A DNA stretch of 64,000 nucleotides from WHSW01 sp963828755 (GTDB taxonomy: Bacteria > Actinomycetota > Thermoleophilia > Solirubrobacterales > 70-9), in NCBI GenBank assembly GCA_963828755.1, contig CAWHFY010000008.1:1-64000 (forward strand), given 5' to 3'. The notes under the pieces are model-generated. The model was given only the letters and a program-made list of their open reading frames with translations. It was not told the origin of the DNA and ran no database searches. A program made the position numbers and the translations under genes. Of this stretch, positions 51,160 through 59,949 are shown piece by piece. Numbering within the stretch: the stretch's first letter is position 1; every line of letters starts with the position of its first letter.

Positions 51160-51867
51160 TTGAGCTTCGGAGCACCGCACCTGCACCTGCGAGTCACCGA
51201 CTCGACCAACGACCGTGCCCGCAAGCTCGCCGAGGACGGGGCACCGAGCGGCACCGTGGTCACCGCAAGCGAGCAGACCGCCGGGCGCGGGCGCCGTGGC
51301 CGGGTCTGGACCGCGCCGGCGGGCAAGGCGCTGCTGTACTCGGCGATCCTCAGCCCGCTCGAGCTCGAGCACGTGCTGCTGCCGCTCTCGGTCCCGGTCG
51401 CGGTCTGCGAGGCGATCGAGGCCGCCGGCGCCGGCCCGACGCAGATCAAGTGGCCCAACGACGTCTGGCTCGATCAGGCGAAGGTCGCCGGGGTCCTGAT
51501 CGAGGCGCGCCCGCCGGAGTGGGCGGTGATCGGGATCGGTGTCAACGTCGCGATCGAGCGCGAGGAGTTCCCCGCCGACCTGCGCTGGCCGGCGACGTCG
51601 GTCGGCGGCGGCGCCTCGGTCGCTGAGTTGCGCGAGCGGCTCTCGGCCACGCTCGGCGAATGGGTCGCCGCGCCCGAGACGCGCACCCTGGAGAGCTTTC
51701 GCGCCCGCGACGCCCTGCGCGGGCGCCGGGTCGGCTGGGAGGGCGCCGGGATCGAGCCGGGCACGGGGATCGCCGATGGGATCGACGATCGCGGCAACCT
51801 GGTGGTCGAGGCTGACGGCGAGCGAATCGCGCTCGGCTCGGGCGAGGTCACCCTGCGCCTCGCCTAG
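51160..51867 (+). CDS. birA: Biotin-[acetyl-CoA-carboxylase] ligase
   Basis: BirA attaches biotin to the carrier protein of acetyl-CoA carboxylase. The 235-residue protein begins TTG 51160 and lacks the N-terminal DNA-binding domain, so it is a pure ligase. Motifs are RVTDSTNDRARKLAEDGAPS, TASEQTAGRGRRGRVWTAP with the biotinyl-AMP loop, and IKWPNDVWLDQAKVAGVLIE; the C-terminal SH3-like cap ends with IALGSGEVTLRLA. It lies 7 nt behind the SAM hydrolase gene. Confidence 0.9.
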   Translation: MSFGAPHLHLRVTDSTNDRARKLAEDGAPSGTVVTASEQTAGRGRRGRVWTAPAGKALLYSAILSPLELEHVLLPLSVPVAVCEAIEAAGAGPTQIKWPNDVWLDQAKVAGVLIEARPPEWAVIGIGVNVAIEREEFPADLRWPATSVGGGASVAELRERLSATLGEWVAAPETRTLESFRARDALRGRRVGWEGAGIEPGTGIADGIDDRGNLVVEADGERIALGSGEVTLRLA

Positions 51868-51894
51868 TGCCCGCCGGGCATATCCTCAGCGGCG

Positions 51895-52353
51895 ATGACG
51901 CGCGACGGCCTCTGGGCCCGGATCTCGATGACCTCCCCGGATTGGCTGCTGCGCGCCGTCGGGAAGCTCAACGTCCCGCTGTACCGGATCAGCGGCGGTC
52001 GGCTCGGCGGCCGTATCGCCAAGGCGCCGGTGCTGCTCCTGACGACAACCGGGCGACGCTCGGGAGCGGCCCGTACGACGCCGGTGCTGTATCTCGCCGA
52101 CGGCGAGCGGCTCGTCGTGATCGGCTCGAACGCCGGCAACGAGCGCACCCCGGCGTGGGCGCTCAACCTGGTCGCGGGCCCCGACGCCGAGGTCGAGATC
52201 GGCAGCGAGCGGCGCGCCGTCCGCGCCCGGGTCGCCGAGGGCGGGGAGCGCGAGCAGCTGTGGCGCCGGATGACCGAGAGCTATTCCGGCTTCGACGCCT
52301 ACCGCGACCGGACCGCGCGCGAGATCAAGCTGTTCGTGCTCGAGCCCCGCTGA
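51895..52353 (+). CDS. Ddn-like deazaflavin-dependent oxidoreductase
   Basis: A 152-residue split-barrel protein of the Ddn/nitroreductase family that uses coenzyme F420. It shows NVPLYRISGGRLGGRIAKAP, LLLTTTGRRSGAARTTPVLY with the F420-binding GRRSG, VVIGSNAGNERTPAWALNL and the C-terminal YRDRTAREIKLFVLEP. Members reduce enones, quinones or nitro compounds. It indicates that the host makes F420. ATG 51895. Confidence 0.87.
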   Translation: MTRDGLWARISMTSPDWLLRAVGKLNVPLYRISGGRLGGRIAKAPVLLLTTTGRRSGAARTTPVLYLADGERLVVIGSNAGNERTPAWALNLVAGPDAEVEIGSERRAVRARVAEGGEREQLWRRMTESYSGFDAYRDRTAREIKLFVLEPR

Positions 52354-52363
52354 GGGGCCCCGG

Positions 52364-52726
52364 CTAGAGGTCGACGATGACCTCGAAGCCGCCGTAGATC
52401 ATCCGCTTGAAGTCGGCGACGTCGCCGGCCGGGTCCATCAGCGCCTTCATCCGGTCGTCGTCCATCACCTTCGCGTTGACCTCGTCGCGGTGCGCGCGCG
52501 ACTCATAGGTGATCCACGCGAAGATCACGGTCTCGTCGTCCTCGAGCTTGACGCTGCGCGGGAACGACGTGAGCTCGCCGACCTTGACGTCCTCGGCGAG
52601 GCACTCCTTGTATTCGAGCGCGCCATGCTCGCGCCACAGCTCGCCTGCGGTGGTCGCGATCGCTCGGTACTGGTCGACGTTCGACTTCGGCAGCGGCATG
52701 ATGAATCCATCGACGTAGGTGGCCAC
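52364..52726 (-). CDS. DUF1428 family protein
   Basis: A 120-residue dimeric alpha-beta barrel protein of the DUF1428 family (E. coli YbaA-like). It reads TYVDGFIMPLPKSNVDQYRA, LWREHGALEYKECLAEDVKV, VIFAWITYESRAHRDEVN and ALMDPAGDVADFKRMIYGGF, all as in relatives. The Glu-rich and Tyr-rich pocket is conserved in the family but no reaction has been assigned. It is convergent with the Ddn-like gene, 10 nt apart. Confidence 0.83.
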   Translation of the reverse strand: MATYVDGFIMPLPKSNVDQYRAIATTAGELWREHGALEYKECLAEDVKVGELTSFPRSVKLEDDETVIFAWITYESRAHRDEVNAKVMDDDRMKALMDPAGDVADFKRMIYGGFEVIVDL

Positions 52727-52835
52727 TGACTCCTCCTCGGTTGCGGTTTATCGGGGACTGCGAATTTGACCGGGGCTGGGGCGAAAACTCATCGCCCGGC
52801 TCCGCCGAGCCGTTGCGGGCTTCGTGACGCAGTGC

Positions 52836-52883
52836 GCCGAAAGTCGTCTGAGACCCGCGAACCGTGCCCCAGGCGCCACTCGG
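52836..52883. repeat. 48-nt repeat, copy B
   Basis: This has the same length and flanks as copy A (GCCGAAAGTCG at the left, CACTCGG at the right) and shares CTGAGAC and CAGGCG, but the stem has decayed (the right arm reads GTGCCCCAGGCG). It lies in the 260-nt gap between the VOC and DUF1428 genes. A short hairpin CGGCTC-CGCC-GAGCCG at 52,797 lies nearby; no gene is visible in this gap. Confidence 0.6.
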
Positions 52884-52986
52884 CTGCAACGCCGATGCCC
52901 AACGTTACGTTTGCGTCGACTATCGACGCTGATGTAACGCTCGACGTCGGGCTGCTCCGGCGGCGCGACCGAGCGCGCCGCGCGCC

Positions 52987-53358
52987 TCAGGCCGGGGGTC
53001 GGTGACAGACGGCTTCGATGTTGTTGCCGTCTGGGTCGAGCACGAACGCGCCGTAGTAGTGCTCGTGGTAGATCGGCCGCGGCCCGGGCTCGCCGTTGTC
53101 GCGCCCGCCGGCGGCGAGGGCCGCATCGTGGAAGGCGTCGACGGTGGCGCGGTCGGGAGCCTCGAAGGCGATATGGGCCGATGGCGTCGGGTTCGGGCGC
53201 TGGGCGATCCAGAAGTAGGGCTTCTGGCCGTCGCCGAACCCGCAGGCGATCCCCTCGACCTCCATGATCGGCTTGATCTCGAGCGGCTCGAGCGCGCCGG
53301 CGTAGAAGCTGCGGGCAGCAGCGAGATCGCTGACGTTGACGCCGACGTGATCGAGCAC
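52987..53358 (-). CDS. VOC-family (glyoxalase/bleomycin-resistance fold) protein
   Basis: A 123-residue vicinal-oxygen-chelate protein. It starts MLDHVGVNVSDLAAARSFYA with a metal-binding His, has AHIAFEAPDRATVDAFHDAA with the second, and ends YYGAFVLDPDGNNIEAVCHR with the Glu ligand. All three metal ligands of one VOC module are present. Members of this group are often annotated glyoxalase; the substrate is not known. It is 9 nt downstream of the helicase gene. Confidence 0.83.
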   Translation of the reverse strand: MLDHVGVNVSDLAAARSFYAGALEPLEIKPIMEVEGIACGFGDGQKPYFWIAQRPNPTPSAHIAFEAPDRATVDAFHDAALAAGGRDNGEPGPRPIYHEHYYGAFVLDPDGNNIEAVCHRPPA

Positions 53359-53367
53359 GGCCCGATC

Positions 53368-55923
53368 CTAATCCTCGCGCGAGTCCTCGTCCTCGGCCGG
53401 CCCGTCGTCGGCCACGTCGTCGGTCTCGGGCGCCTCGGCCTCGGGCGACTCGCCGTCCTTGGCCTTGGTTTCGTCGAGGCGCTCGCGCTCGCGGCCCGAG
53501 CCGCCGTTGTCGGACTCGCCGCCGTCGCGCTTGGAGCGTCGCCGGCGGCGCTTGCCGCCCTTGGGGAAGTTGCGCAGCAGTTCGCGGGCGACGGCCGACG
53601 GCTTGCGGGCCATCCGCATCCGCGCCCCGCGCAGGACCTCCTCGGCCTCCGGCGTGTGGGCGACCGCGGCGGCGAGCAGGGCGACCGCGAGGCGGCGGTC
53701 CTGCTGGCGCGCGGCGTGGACGATCCGGCGGGCGTTGCGCCCGTGGGCGCGCCCGGAGGAGTTGACGAACAGGCCGAGCAGGCGCTTGGTCTCCGGCCAG
53801 CGCTGGACCGCGTACTCCTCGTGCAGCTCGCGGGTCGCCTCGGCGAGGCGCCAGACCCAGGCCTGCGCCTGGTCGCGGCGGCCGATCCGCTTCTCGGCGA
53901 GCGCCTGCAGCAGCACCTTGGCGCCGGCGCGGCGCTCGTCGCGCGGCCACGTGGCGACGACGTCGCAGGCGTCGTCGAACGGCTCCGCCTCGCGCAGGGC
54001 GGCGATCTCGGCGAGCGCCTTCAGCCGCAGCTGGTGGTTGCGGTTGCGCTGCAGGCAGGTGAGCAGGAAGCGGCGGCGCAGCTCCTTGGCCTGATCGTGC
54101 TGGATCATCGCCTTCGCGCGGCGCCAGTTGTTGGCCGTCACCCGGGCGCCGGCGAGCGCCGCCCAGGCGTGCTGCTCGGAGTAGTTGAGGTTCTCGACCG
54201 CGATCCGCCAGAGCTCGCGCTCGAGCACCGCGAGGCGGCGCTCGGGATCGCCCGAGACGGGAAGGACACGGCGCTCGACGCGGACTCGGCGCCCGCGCCC
54301 GCGCCGCACCGGGCCGACGACGATCGCGCCGCCGCGGTAGACGTCGCGGTCGAGCAGGCTGTGCAGCGAGACGACGGTCTCGTCGTGGGTGGTCGCCGGG
54401 TGCACGAAGTCGATCACCAGCCCGGCCTCCTTGCCGGGGTTGCGGCGGGTGACGCGCCCGACCCGCTGCTGGTAGACGCGCCGCGAGGCGGTCGGCGCCA
54501 GGTGCATGCAGATCGTCGCCCGCGGCGAGTTCCAGCCCTCGGCGAGCAGCATCGCGTTGCAGAGCACGTCGACCTCGCCGCGCTCGAACCCGGCGAGGAT
54601 CTCGGCGAGCTCGCGCTTGGGCGTTTCGCCCGAGACCGCCTGGGCGTTGATGCCGACCTTGCGGAAGGCGGCCGCGACGTTGTTGGCGTGCTTGACGCCG
54701 GCCGTGTAGACGACCCCGGGGACCTTGCGGAAGCGCGACTGGTAGAGGTCGGCCACGGCGACGTTGAAGGGCTCCTGGTCGAGCAGCGCGGCCAGCTCCT
54801 CCTGGTCGAAGTCCTGGTCGACCTCGCCGCGGCGCAGCGGCACCTTGGCGATCGTTCGCACCCCGGGGCCGGGAGGGATGCGCATGCAGCGAAGCGGCGC
54901 GATCACGCCGCGCCGCGCCGCCTGGGCGAGGTCGAAGCGCGAGGTCTGGGTGGGGAAGAGGTCGGCGACGTGGCGGGCGATCAGCGCGCCGGTCGCGGTC
55001 ATCCCGATGAACACCGGATGGGTCCACTTGCGGATGCAGGCGCTGGTCTTCTCGCCGAGCGCGGTGTGCGCCTCGTCGCAGATCACGATCGAGTAGGCGT
55101 CGGAGACGCGGCCGGCGTTCCGCACGAACCACTGGTAGGTCTCGACCGTCACCGGGCCGTACGGGTGGTCGGCGCCGTCGAGCAGCGGAGGCGAGAGGCG
55201 CTCCTTGTACCCGCGGTCCGAGATCTCGCCGATGAACTGGTCGACCAGGTTGCGTCGGTGGGTGAGGATCAGGATGCCGCCCGTCCGCGAGGCCTCGATG
55301 AATCCGACCGCGGCGACCGTCTTGCCGGCGCCGGTCGCATGCTCGAACCAGAAGCGGCGGCTGGCACCGGGGTCCTCGGGCGCCTCGGCGACGACCTCCT
55401 CGTCCTCGGTCTCGGGCTCCTCCCAGTCCTGGGGCTCCTCCTCGTCGGGGTCGAGCACGTCGTCGTCGGGGTCGAGCTCGGCCACCGCGCCGTTGCCGTT
55501 CGAATCCTCGGCCGGGGCCTCGCCGTTCGTGCGCGCGCCGTTGGCCCCGTTGGTGCGCCCCGCCTGCGCCGAGCCCTCGAGCTCGGTGACGATCGCCGCG
55601 AGCGTCCCGGAGAGCGCGTCGACCTGGTGGTCGTTGAGCTCGGCGCCGTCGAGGAGCTTCGGCTTCTCGACATCGAGCAGTCGCTCGAGCCCGAGCAGCA
55701 GCGAGTAGTCGCCGCGCCACTCGAAGCTCGGCGCCTCGAGGCCCTGGTCGAGCTCGACCAGGGCCGCGTCGACGGCGAGCCGACGGGCGGTTCCCGGGAC
55801 GAGCGCGTCGAGCGTCTCGCCCGCGAGCAGGATCGGTTCACGGGTGAACTCGCGCACCCGATCAAGGTCGGCCTCGGTCAGCTCGCCAGCCGCTCGCGCG
55901 GCTACGTCGGTCATATCAGCCAT
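53368..55923 (-). CDS. Superfamily 2 DEAD/DEAH helicase with acidic insert
   Basis: An 851-residue DNA or RNA helicase. Motif I HATGAGKTVAAVGF lies near residue 195, motif II IVICDEAHTALGEK, motif III FIGMTATG, and motif VI YQQRVGRVTRRNPGKEAG. The start ATG 55923 gives a 110-residue N-terminal domain, then about 70 residues rich in Asp, Glu, Asn and Gly (AVAELDPDDDVLDPDEEEP) before motif I. The C-terminal 300 residues look like helical repeats (RRFLLTCLQRNRNHQLRLK) and end in a basic stretch and an acidic tail. Its partner is unknown. No restriction or CRISPR genes are near. Confidence 0.78.
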   Translation of the reverse strand: MADMTDVAARAAGELTEADLDRVREFTREPILLAGETLDALVPGTARRLAVDAALVELDQGLEAPSFEWRGDYSLLLGLERLLDVEKPKLLDGAELNDHQVDALSGTLAAIVTELEGSAQAGRTNGANGARTNGEAPAEDSNGNGAVAELDPDDDVLDPDEEEPQDWEEPETEDEEVVAEAPEDPGASRRFWFEHATGAGKTVAAVGFIEASRTGGILILTHRRNLVDQFIGEISDRGYKERLSPPLLDGADHPYGPVTVETYQWFVRNAGRVSDAYSIVICDEAHTALGEKTSACIRKWTHPVFIGMTATGALIARHVADLFPTQTSRFDLAQAARRGVIAPLRCMRIPPGPGVRTIAKVPLRRGEVDQDFDQEELAALLDQEPFNVAVADLYQSRFRKVPGVVYTAGVKHANNVAAAFRKVGINAQAVSGETPKRELAEILAGFERGEVDVLCNAMLLAEGWNSPRATICMHLAPTASRRVYQQRVGRVTRRNPGKEAGLVIDFVHPATTHDETVVSLHSLLDRDVYRGGAIVVGPVRRGRGRRVRVERRVLPVSGDPERRLAVLERELWRIAVENLNYSEQHAWAALAGARVTANNWRRAKAMIQHDQAKELRRRFLLTCLQRNRNHQLRLKALAEIAALREAEPFDDACDVVATWPRDERRAGAKVLLQALAEKRIGRRDQAQAWVWRLAEATRELHEEYAVQRWPETKRLLGLFVNSSGRAHGRNARRIVHAARQQDRRLAVALLAAAVAHTPEAEEVLRGARMRMARKPSAVARELLRNFPKGGKRRRRRSKRDGGESDNGGSGRERERLDETKAKDGESPEAEAPETDDVADDGPAEDEDSRED

Positions 55924-56095
55924 GGGGCAAGGAAGAACGGTTCCCGCGCTGCCGTGATCCGGGATGGATGCGGCGAGCGAAGTAAGCTCAGAAGAGGCGG
56001 GCGCCGGCCGGTATCCCCTCAGGCCGTACCAGCAATCCCTCCGCGGTCCGAGAAACAAACGGGACCGGGGTCTATTGAACCACAACGGGCAGCGA

Positions 56096-56689
56096 ATGAG
56101 TATCCGACCAGCCATTTGTCGCATTTCGCTCGCGCTCGCCGCCCTGATCGGCGCGCTCGGGCTCGCCGCCTGCGGCGGCGGCTCGGAATCCGATCCGGGC
56201 GCCGCCAATCCCGACTCCGCCGCCGCCGACTACGCGAAGGCGCTCAAGGGCGCGCCGCCCGCGCTGGCGAAGCTCTACGCGAACGGCGACGCCCTGATCC
56301 CGGGCGGCACCGACGCCCTCGATCAGCAGCTCGCCGCGGTCAAGGGCCATCCGGCCGTGGTCAACGTCTGGGCGTCGTGGTGCGGCCCGTGCCGCTTCGA
56401 GTTCCCCGACTTCCAGCAGGTCTCGGCCCAGCGCGGCGACGAGGTCGCCTTCATCGGGGTCGACGCCGACGACTCCGACGACGCCGCCCAGACGTTCCTC
56501 GACGAGCTGCCGCTGCCGTACCCGAGCGTCACCGATCCCGACGGCGCGATCAAGGACGAGTACGAGCTGCGCGGCTATCCGGCGACCGCCTTCTACAACG
56601 CCGCCGGCGAGCGCGTCTACGTCAAGCAGGGCCCGTACACGTCCAAGGAAGACCTCGAGGCGGACATCGACAAGTACGCGGTCGGCTAG
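56096..56689 (+). CDS. TlpA-like thioredoxin lipoprotein
   Basis: A 197-residue membrane-anchored thiol-disulfide reductase. A signal peptide with lipobox (ALIGALGLAACGGGSES) precedes a thioredoxin fold with the active site VVNVWASWCGPCRFEFPDF and the cis-Pro loop LRGYPATAFYNAAG. TlpA/ResA proteins reduce apocytochrome c or metal-carrier cysteines outside the membrane, which would fit with the ccm genes in this genome. ATG 56096. It is divergent from the helicase with 172 nt between, which hold no further feature that I can see. Confidence 0.87.
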   Translation: MSIRPAICRISLALAALIGALGLAACGGGSESDPGAANPDSAAADYAKALKGAPPALAKLYANGDALIPGGTDALDQQLAAVKGHPAVVNVWASWCGPCRFEFPDFQQVSAQRGDEVAFIGVDADDSDDAAQTFLDELPLPYPSVTDPDGAIKDEYELRGYPATAFYNAAGERVYVKQGPYTSKEDLEADIDKYAVG

Positions 56690-56721
56690 GAGCGGCGCAG
56701 CGGCCGGTGGATAATCCGGTC

Positions 56722-58081
56722 ATGGCACGCGCGGCTCACCTGATCGTCTGGCTCGCGCTCGCCGCCGGGCTGGTGATCCCGGCGATCGGCTCGGCGCAGG
56801 GGGACTCGACCACGGTCCCCTCGATCGAGCTCGACGCGTCGATCAACCCGGCGACTGAGAAGTGGATCGGCTCGGCACTCGACGATGCGGCGGACGACGG
56901 GGCGCCGCTGGCGATCATCCGGATCGACACGCCCGGCGGCCTCGAGAGCTCGATGCGCGCGATCGTCCAGGACATCCTCGACGCGCCGATGCCGGTCGTC
57001 GTCTACGTCTCCCCGAACGGGGCGCGCGCGGCGTCGGCGGGCGCCTTCATCACCGAGGCGGGCGACGTCGCGGCGATGGCCCCGCAGACCAACATCGGCT
57101 CGGCGAGCGCGATTCAGTCCAACGGCGAGGACATCGGCGGCACCCTCGGTGTGAAGATCGAAAACGACGCCGCCGCATTCATCCGCGCGCTCGCCGAGAG
57201 CTCACGGCCGCAACGGCGCGGTGCCCGAGCGGATGGTCACCGAGGCCGAGAACGTGACCGCGCAGGAGGCGCTCGACGCGGGTGCGATCGACCTGATCGC
57301 GACCGACCAGGACCAGCTCCTCACCCAGCTCGACGGGTTCCGCGTTCAGGGCCCGAAGCACCAGACGCTGTCGACCGCCGGGCTCACGATCGACGAGCGC
57401 CAGATGACGCTGCAGTACGAGATCCTGCAGGTCCTCGTCAATCCGACCGTCGCCTACCTGCTGCTGCTCGTCGGCCTGGTCGGGATCGCGATCGAGCTCT
57501 TCAGCCCGGGGCTGATCATCCCCGGGACGGTCGGCGTCGTCGCGCTGCTGCTCGGTGCGTTCGGCTCCTCGCAGCTGCCGATCACCGCGGCCGGGATCGC
57601 GCTGCTGGTGATCGGGATCGGGCTCCTGATCGCCGAGGCGCACCTGCCGACCCACGGGATCCTCGGCGCGGTGGGGGTGATCGCGCTCGCCGCGTCGGGC
57701 CTGTTCCTGTTCAACACGGACTCGAGCCAGTTCGAGGTCTCGGCTCCGGTCGTGATCGTGGTTGCGCTGCTGCTCGGCGGCGGGCTCTCCTTCGCGGTGA
57801 CGAAGGCGGTCGCCGCACGCCGCACGCCGGTGCAGACCGGGCGCGAGGAGCTGATCGGCGCGACCGGCGACGTCCGCGTTCCCCTCAACCCGGTCGGCCA
57901 GGTGTACGTCGGCGGGGCGTTGTGGCGGGCTCGGCTCCCCGACGACGCGTCGCCCGACGAGGCCGAGCGGGTCCGCAAGCGCGGCGCTAGAGTGCGGGTC
58001 GAGGCGGTCGAGGGGCTGACGCTCCGCGTTCGGCCGCAGTCCGAGCTCATCGCAGAGCGCGAACAAGGAGCGCTTACGTGA
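56722..58081 (+). CDS. NfeD-family membrane serine protease, frameshifted
   Basis: NfeD1b-type ClpP-like membrane proteases cleave partner slipins. From ATG 56722 a signal peptide leads into the ClpP-fold domain with IIRIDTPGGLESSMRAIV, the nucleophile in GARAASAGAFITEA and MAPQTNIGSASAI. After a single-base shift near 57,205 it continues ERMVTEAENVTAQEALDAGA with the rest of the protease, then four or more helices (LLLLVGLVGIAIELF, VVALLLGAFG) and a C-terminal OB-like domain ending LIAEREQGALT. The slipin gene follows with a 4-nt overlap. Confidence 0.87.
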
Positions 58082-58890
58082 CAGTCGCCATCGCCGTGAT
58101 CGCAGTTCTCGCGGTCTTCATCCTGATCATCCTCGCGGCCGCGATCAGGATCCTGCGCGAGTACGAGCGCGGGGTCATCTTCCGGCTCGGCCGCCTGATC
58201 GCGCAGAAGGGCCCGGGCCTGATCCTCCTGATCCCGTTCATCGACCAGATGGTGCGGATCGACCTGCGGACGATCACCCTGAACGTCCCGCCGCAGGAAG
58301 TGATCACCAAGGACAACGTCACCGTGCGCGTCAACGCGGTCGCCTACTTCCGCGTCCTCGACCCGAACAAGGCGGTCACCGAGGTCGAGAACTTCCTCCT
58401 CGCGACCTCACAGATTGCGCAGACAACGCTGCGCTCGGTGCTCGGCAAGGCCGAGCTCGACGCGCTGCTCTCCGAGCGCGAGCGGCTCAACCTCGAGCTG
58501 CAGCAGATCATCGACGAGCAGACCGAGCCGTGGGGGATCAAGGTCTCGACGGTCGAGGTCAAGGACGTCGAACTGCCGGCCGACATGCAGAAGGCGATGT
58601 CGCGCCAGGCGGAGGCCGAGCGCGAGCGGCGAGCGAAGATCATCGCCGCCGACGGCGAGTTCCAAGCTGCCGAGAAGCTCTCCCAGGCGGCGAACATCAT
58701 CAGCGAGAACCCGGCGACGCTGCAGCTGCGCTACCTGCAGACGCTGGTCGAGATCGGCGTCAACAACTCCTCGACGATCGTCTTCCCGCTGCCGCTCGAC
58801 CTGATCAAGCCGCTGATCGAGCCGCACGCCCAGCCGAGCGTCCCGACCCCGGCGACGCCGCCGAAGCCGTCTCCGCCGCCCGCGTCCTGA
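58078..58890 (+). CDS. Slipin (stomatin/SPFH-domain) protein
   Basis: A 270-residue stomatin-like membrane scaffold protein. One N-terminal helix (AIAVIAVLAVFILIILAAAI) is followed by the SPFH domain: EYERGVIFRLGRLIAQKGPG, IDLRTITLNVPPQEVITKDN and QTTLRSVLGKAELDALLSER, then a coiled coil (MQKAMSRQAEAERERRAKII) and a Pro-rich tail. Start GTG 58078 sits inside the end of the NfeD gene. Slipins form complexes with NfeD proteases; their substrate is not known. Confidence 0.92.
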   Translation: MTVAIAVIAVLAVFILIILAAAIRILREYERGVIFRLGRLIAQKGPGLILLIPFIDQMVRIDLRTITLNVPPQEVITKDNVTVRVNAVAYFRVLDPNKAVTEVENFLLATSQIAQTTLRSVLGKAELDALLSERERLNLELQQIIDEQTEPWGIKVSTVEVKDVELPADMQKAMSRQAEAERERRAKIIAADGEFQAAEKLSQAANIISENPATLQLRYLQTLVEIGVNNSSTIVFPLPLDLIKPLIEPHAQPSVPTPATPPKPSPPPAS

Positions 58891-59942
58891 CTTCCCCCGA
58901 GGTCCGCATCGACCAGCTCACCGGCCTGCGGGCGATCCTCGCCCCCGGCCGCGCGGAGCGCCCCGACGCATTCGACCCACGCCCGGCCGAGCCGCGTCCC
59001 GACGCGGCCGAGCGCTGTCCGTTTTGCGAGGGGTGCGAGGAGCGCACCCCGCCCGAGGTTTGGGCCGACCGCCCGGAGGGCGGCCCAGACACGCCCGGCT
59101 GGCGGACCCGCTCGGTCCCCAACCTCTACCCGGTCCTCGGCGCGGAGGCCGAGCAACGAGCAACGAGCAACGAGCTCCGCGCGAACGAATCGGGCATCAC
59201 CAGCTCGATCGACCCCCTCGGCGCCGCCAACCGCGGTGCGCCCGAGCTGTTTCGCTCGCAGCCGGCGACGGGCGCGCACGAGGTGATCGTCAGCTGCCCC
59301 GAGCACGCGACCTCGCTCGCCCAGCTGGACGCCGAACAGTTCGAGTCGGCGGTGTCGGCATGGCGCGAGCGGATGCGCGCCCACGGGGACGCCGCCTATC
59401 TGCATCTGATCGTCAACGAGGGCCCTGAGGCGGGCGCCTCGCTCGAGCACTCGCACGCCCAGCTCTATGCGCTCGACTTCGTGCCCGCCGCGATCGCCCG
59501 CGAGCGCGAGCGAACGACCGCCTACCACGAGCGGACGATGGGCTCGCACCTGCTCGAGGACGTCGCGACGGAGGAGGTCCGGCGCCGCGAGCGGCTCGTC
59601 GCGGTCGACGACGAGACCCTGCTCGTCTGCCCGTGGGCGTCCCGATCGCCGTTCGAGCTGCGGGTCATCCCGCGGTCCCCGGCGCCGCGCTTCGAGGACG
59701 GAGACGGCGGCGCGACGATGATCGCGACGGCGCTGCGGGCGCTCGGCGGAGCGCTTGGCGCCGTGCCGCAGCTCAACCTCTGGGTGCGGACCGCGCCGCG
59801 CGGCGCGGACGAGTTCTGCTGGCACGTCGACCTCGTCCCGCGGCTGACGACGCGGGCCGGGTTCGAGCTGGGCACCGGGGTCGAGATCGACGTCTACCCG
59901 CCCGAGCTGGCGGCCGCTGACCTGCGCGCCGCGCTCGGCTGA
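58887..59942 (+). CDS. galT: GalT-like (HIT-superfamily) nucleotidylyltransferase
   Basis: A protein of about 351 residues resembling galactose-1-phosphate uridylyltransferase. The zinc knuckle CPFCEGCEERTPPEVW, AHEVIVSCPEHATSLAQLD, and the catalytic ASLEHSHAQLYAL (HSHAQ where GalT has HPHGQ) are present; FCWHVDLVPRL fits the second HIT half. Substrate may be another sugar phosphate. No ATG, GTG or TTG precedes the conserved region: CTG 58887 overlaps the slipin stop as CTGA and is the simplest start. A heptanucleotide repeat inserts EQRATSNELRANE. Confidence 0.75.
   Translation: MTSPEVRIDQLTGLRAILAPGRAERPDAFDPRPAEPRPDAAERCPFCEGCEERTPPEVWADRPEGGPDTPGWRTRSVPNLYPVLGAEAEQRATSNELRANESGITSSIDPLGAANRGAPELFRSQPATGAHEVIVSCPEHATSLAQLDAEQFESAVSAWRERMRAHGDAAYLHLIVNEGPEAGASLEHSHAQLYALDFVPAAIARERERTTAYHERTMGSHLLEDVATEEVRRRERLVAVDDETLLVCPWASRSPFELRVIPRSPAPRFEDGDGGATMIATALRALGGALGAVPQLNLWVRTAPRGADEFCWHVDLVPRLTTRAGFELGTGVEIDVYPPELAAADLRAALG
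59151..59171. repeat. Heptanucleotide tandem repeat GAGCAAC x3 in galT-like gene
   Basis: Three exact head-to-tail GAGCAAC copies followed by a partial GAGC. It differs by one base from the repeat in ileS at 7,250. In the protein it gives an insert not expected in GalT relatives. Confidence 0.75.
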
Positions 59943-59949
59943 GCCGCCG

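Noticed and set aside
53002..57990. Plus-strand open frame of more than 1,600 codons
   Set aside because: It is the reverse frame of the helicase gene running into off-frames of TlpA and NfeD. Low-complexity composition and no domain.
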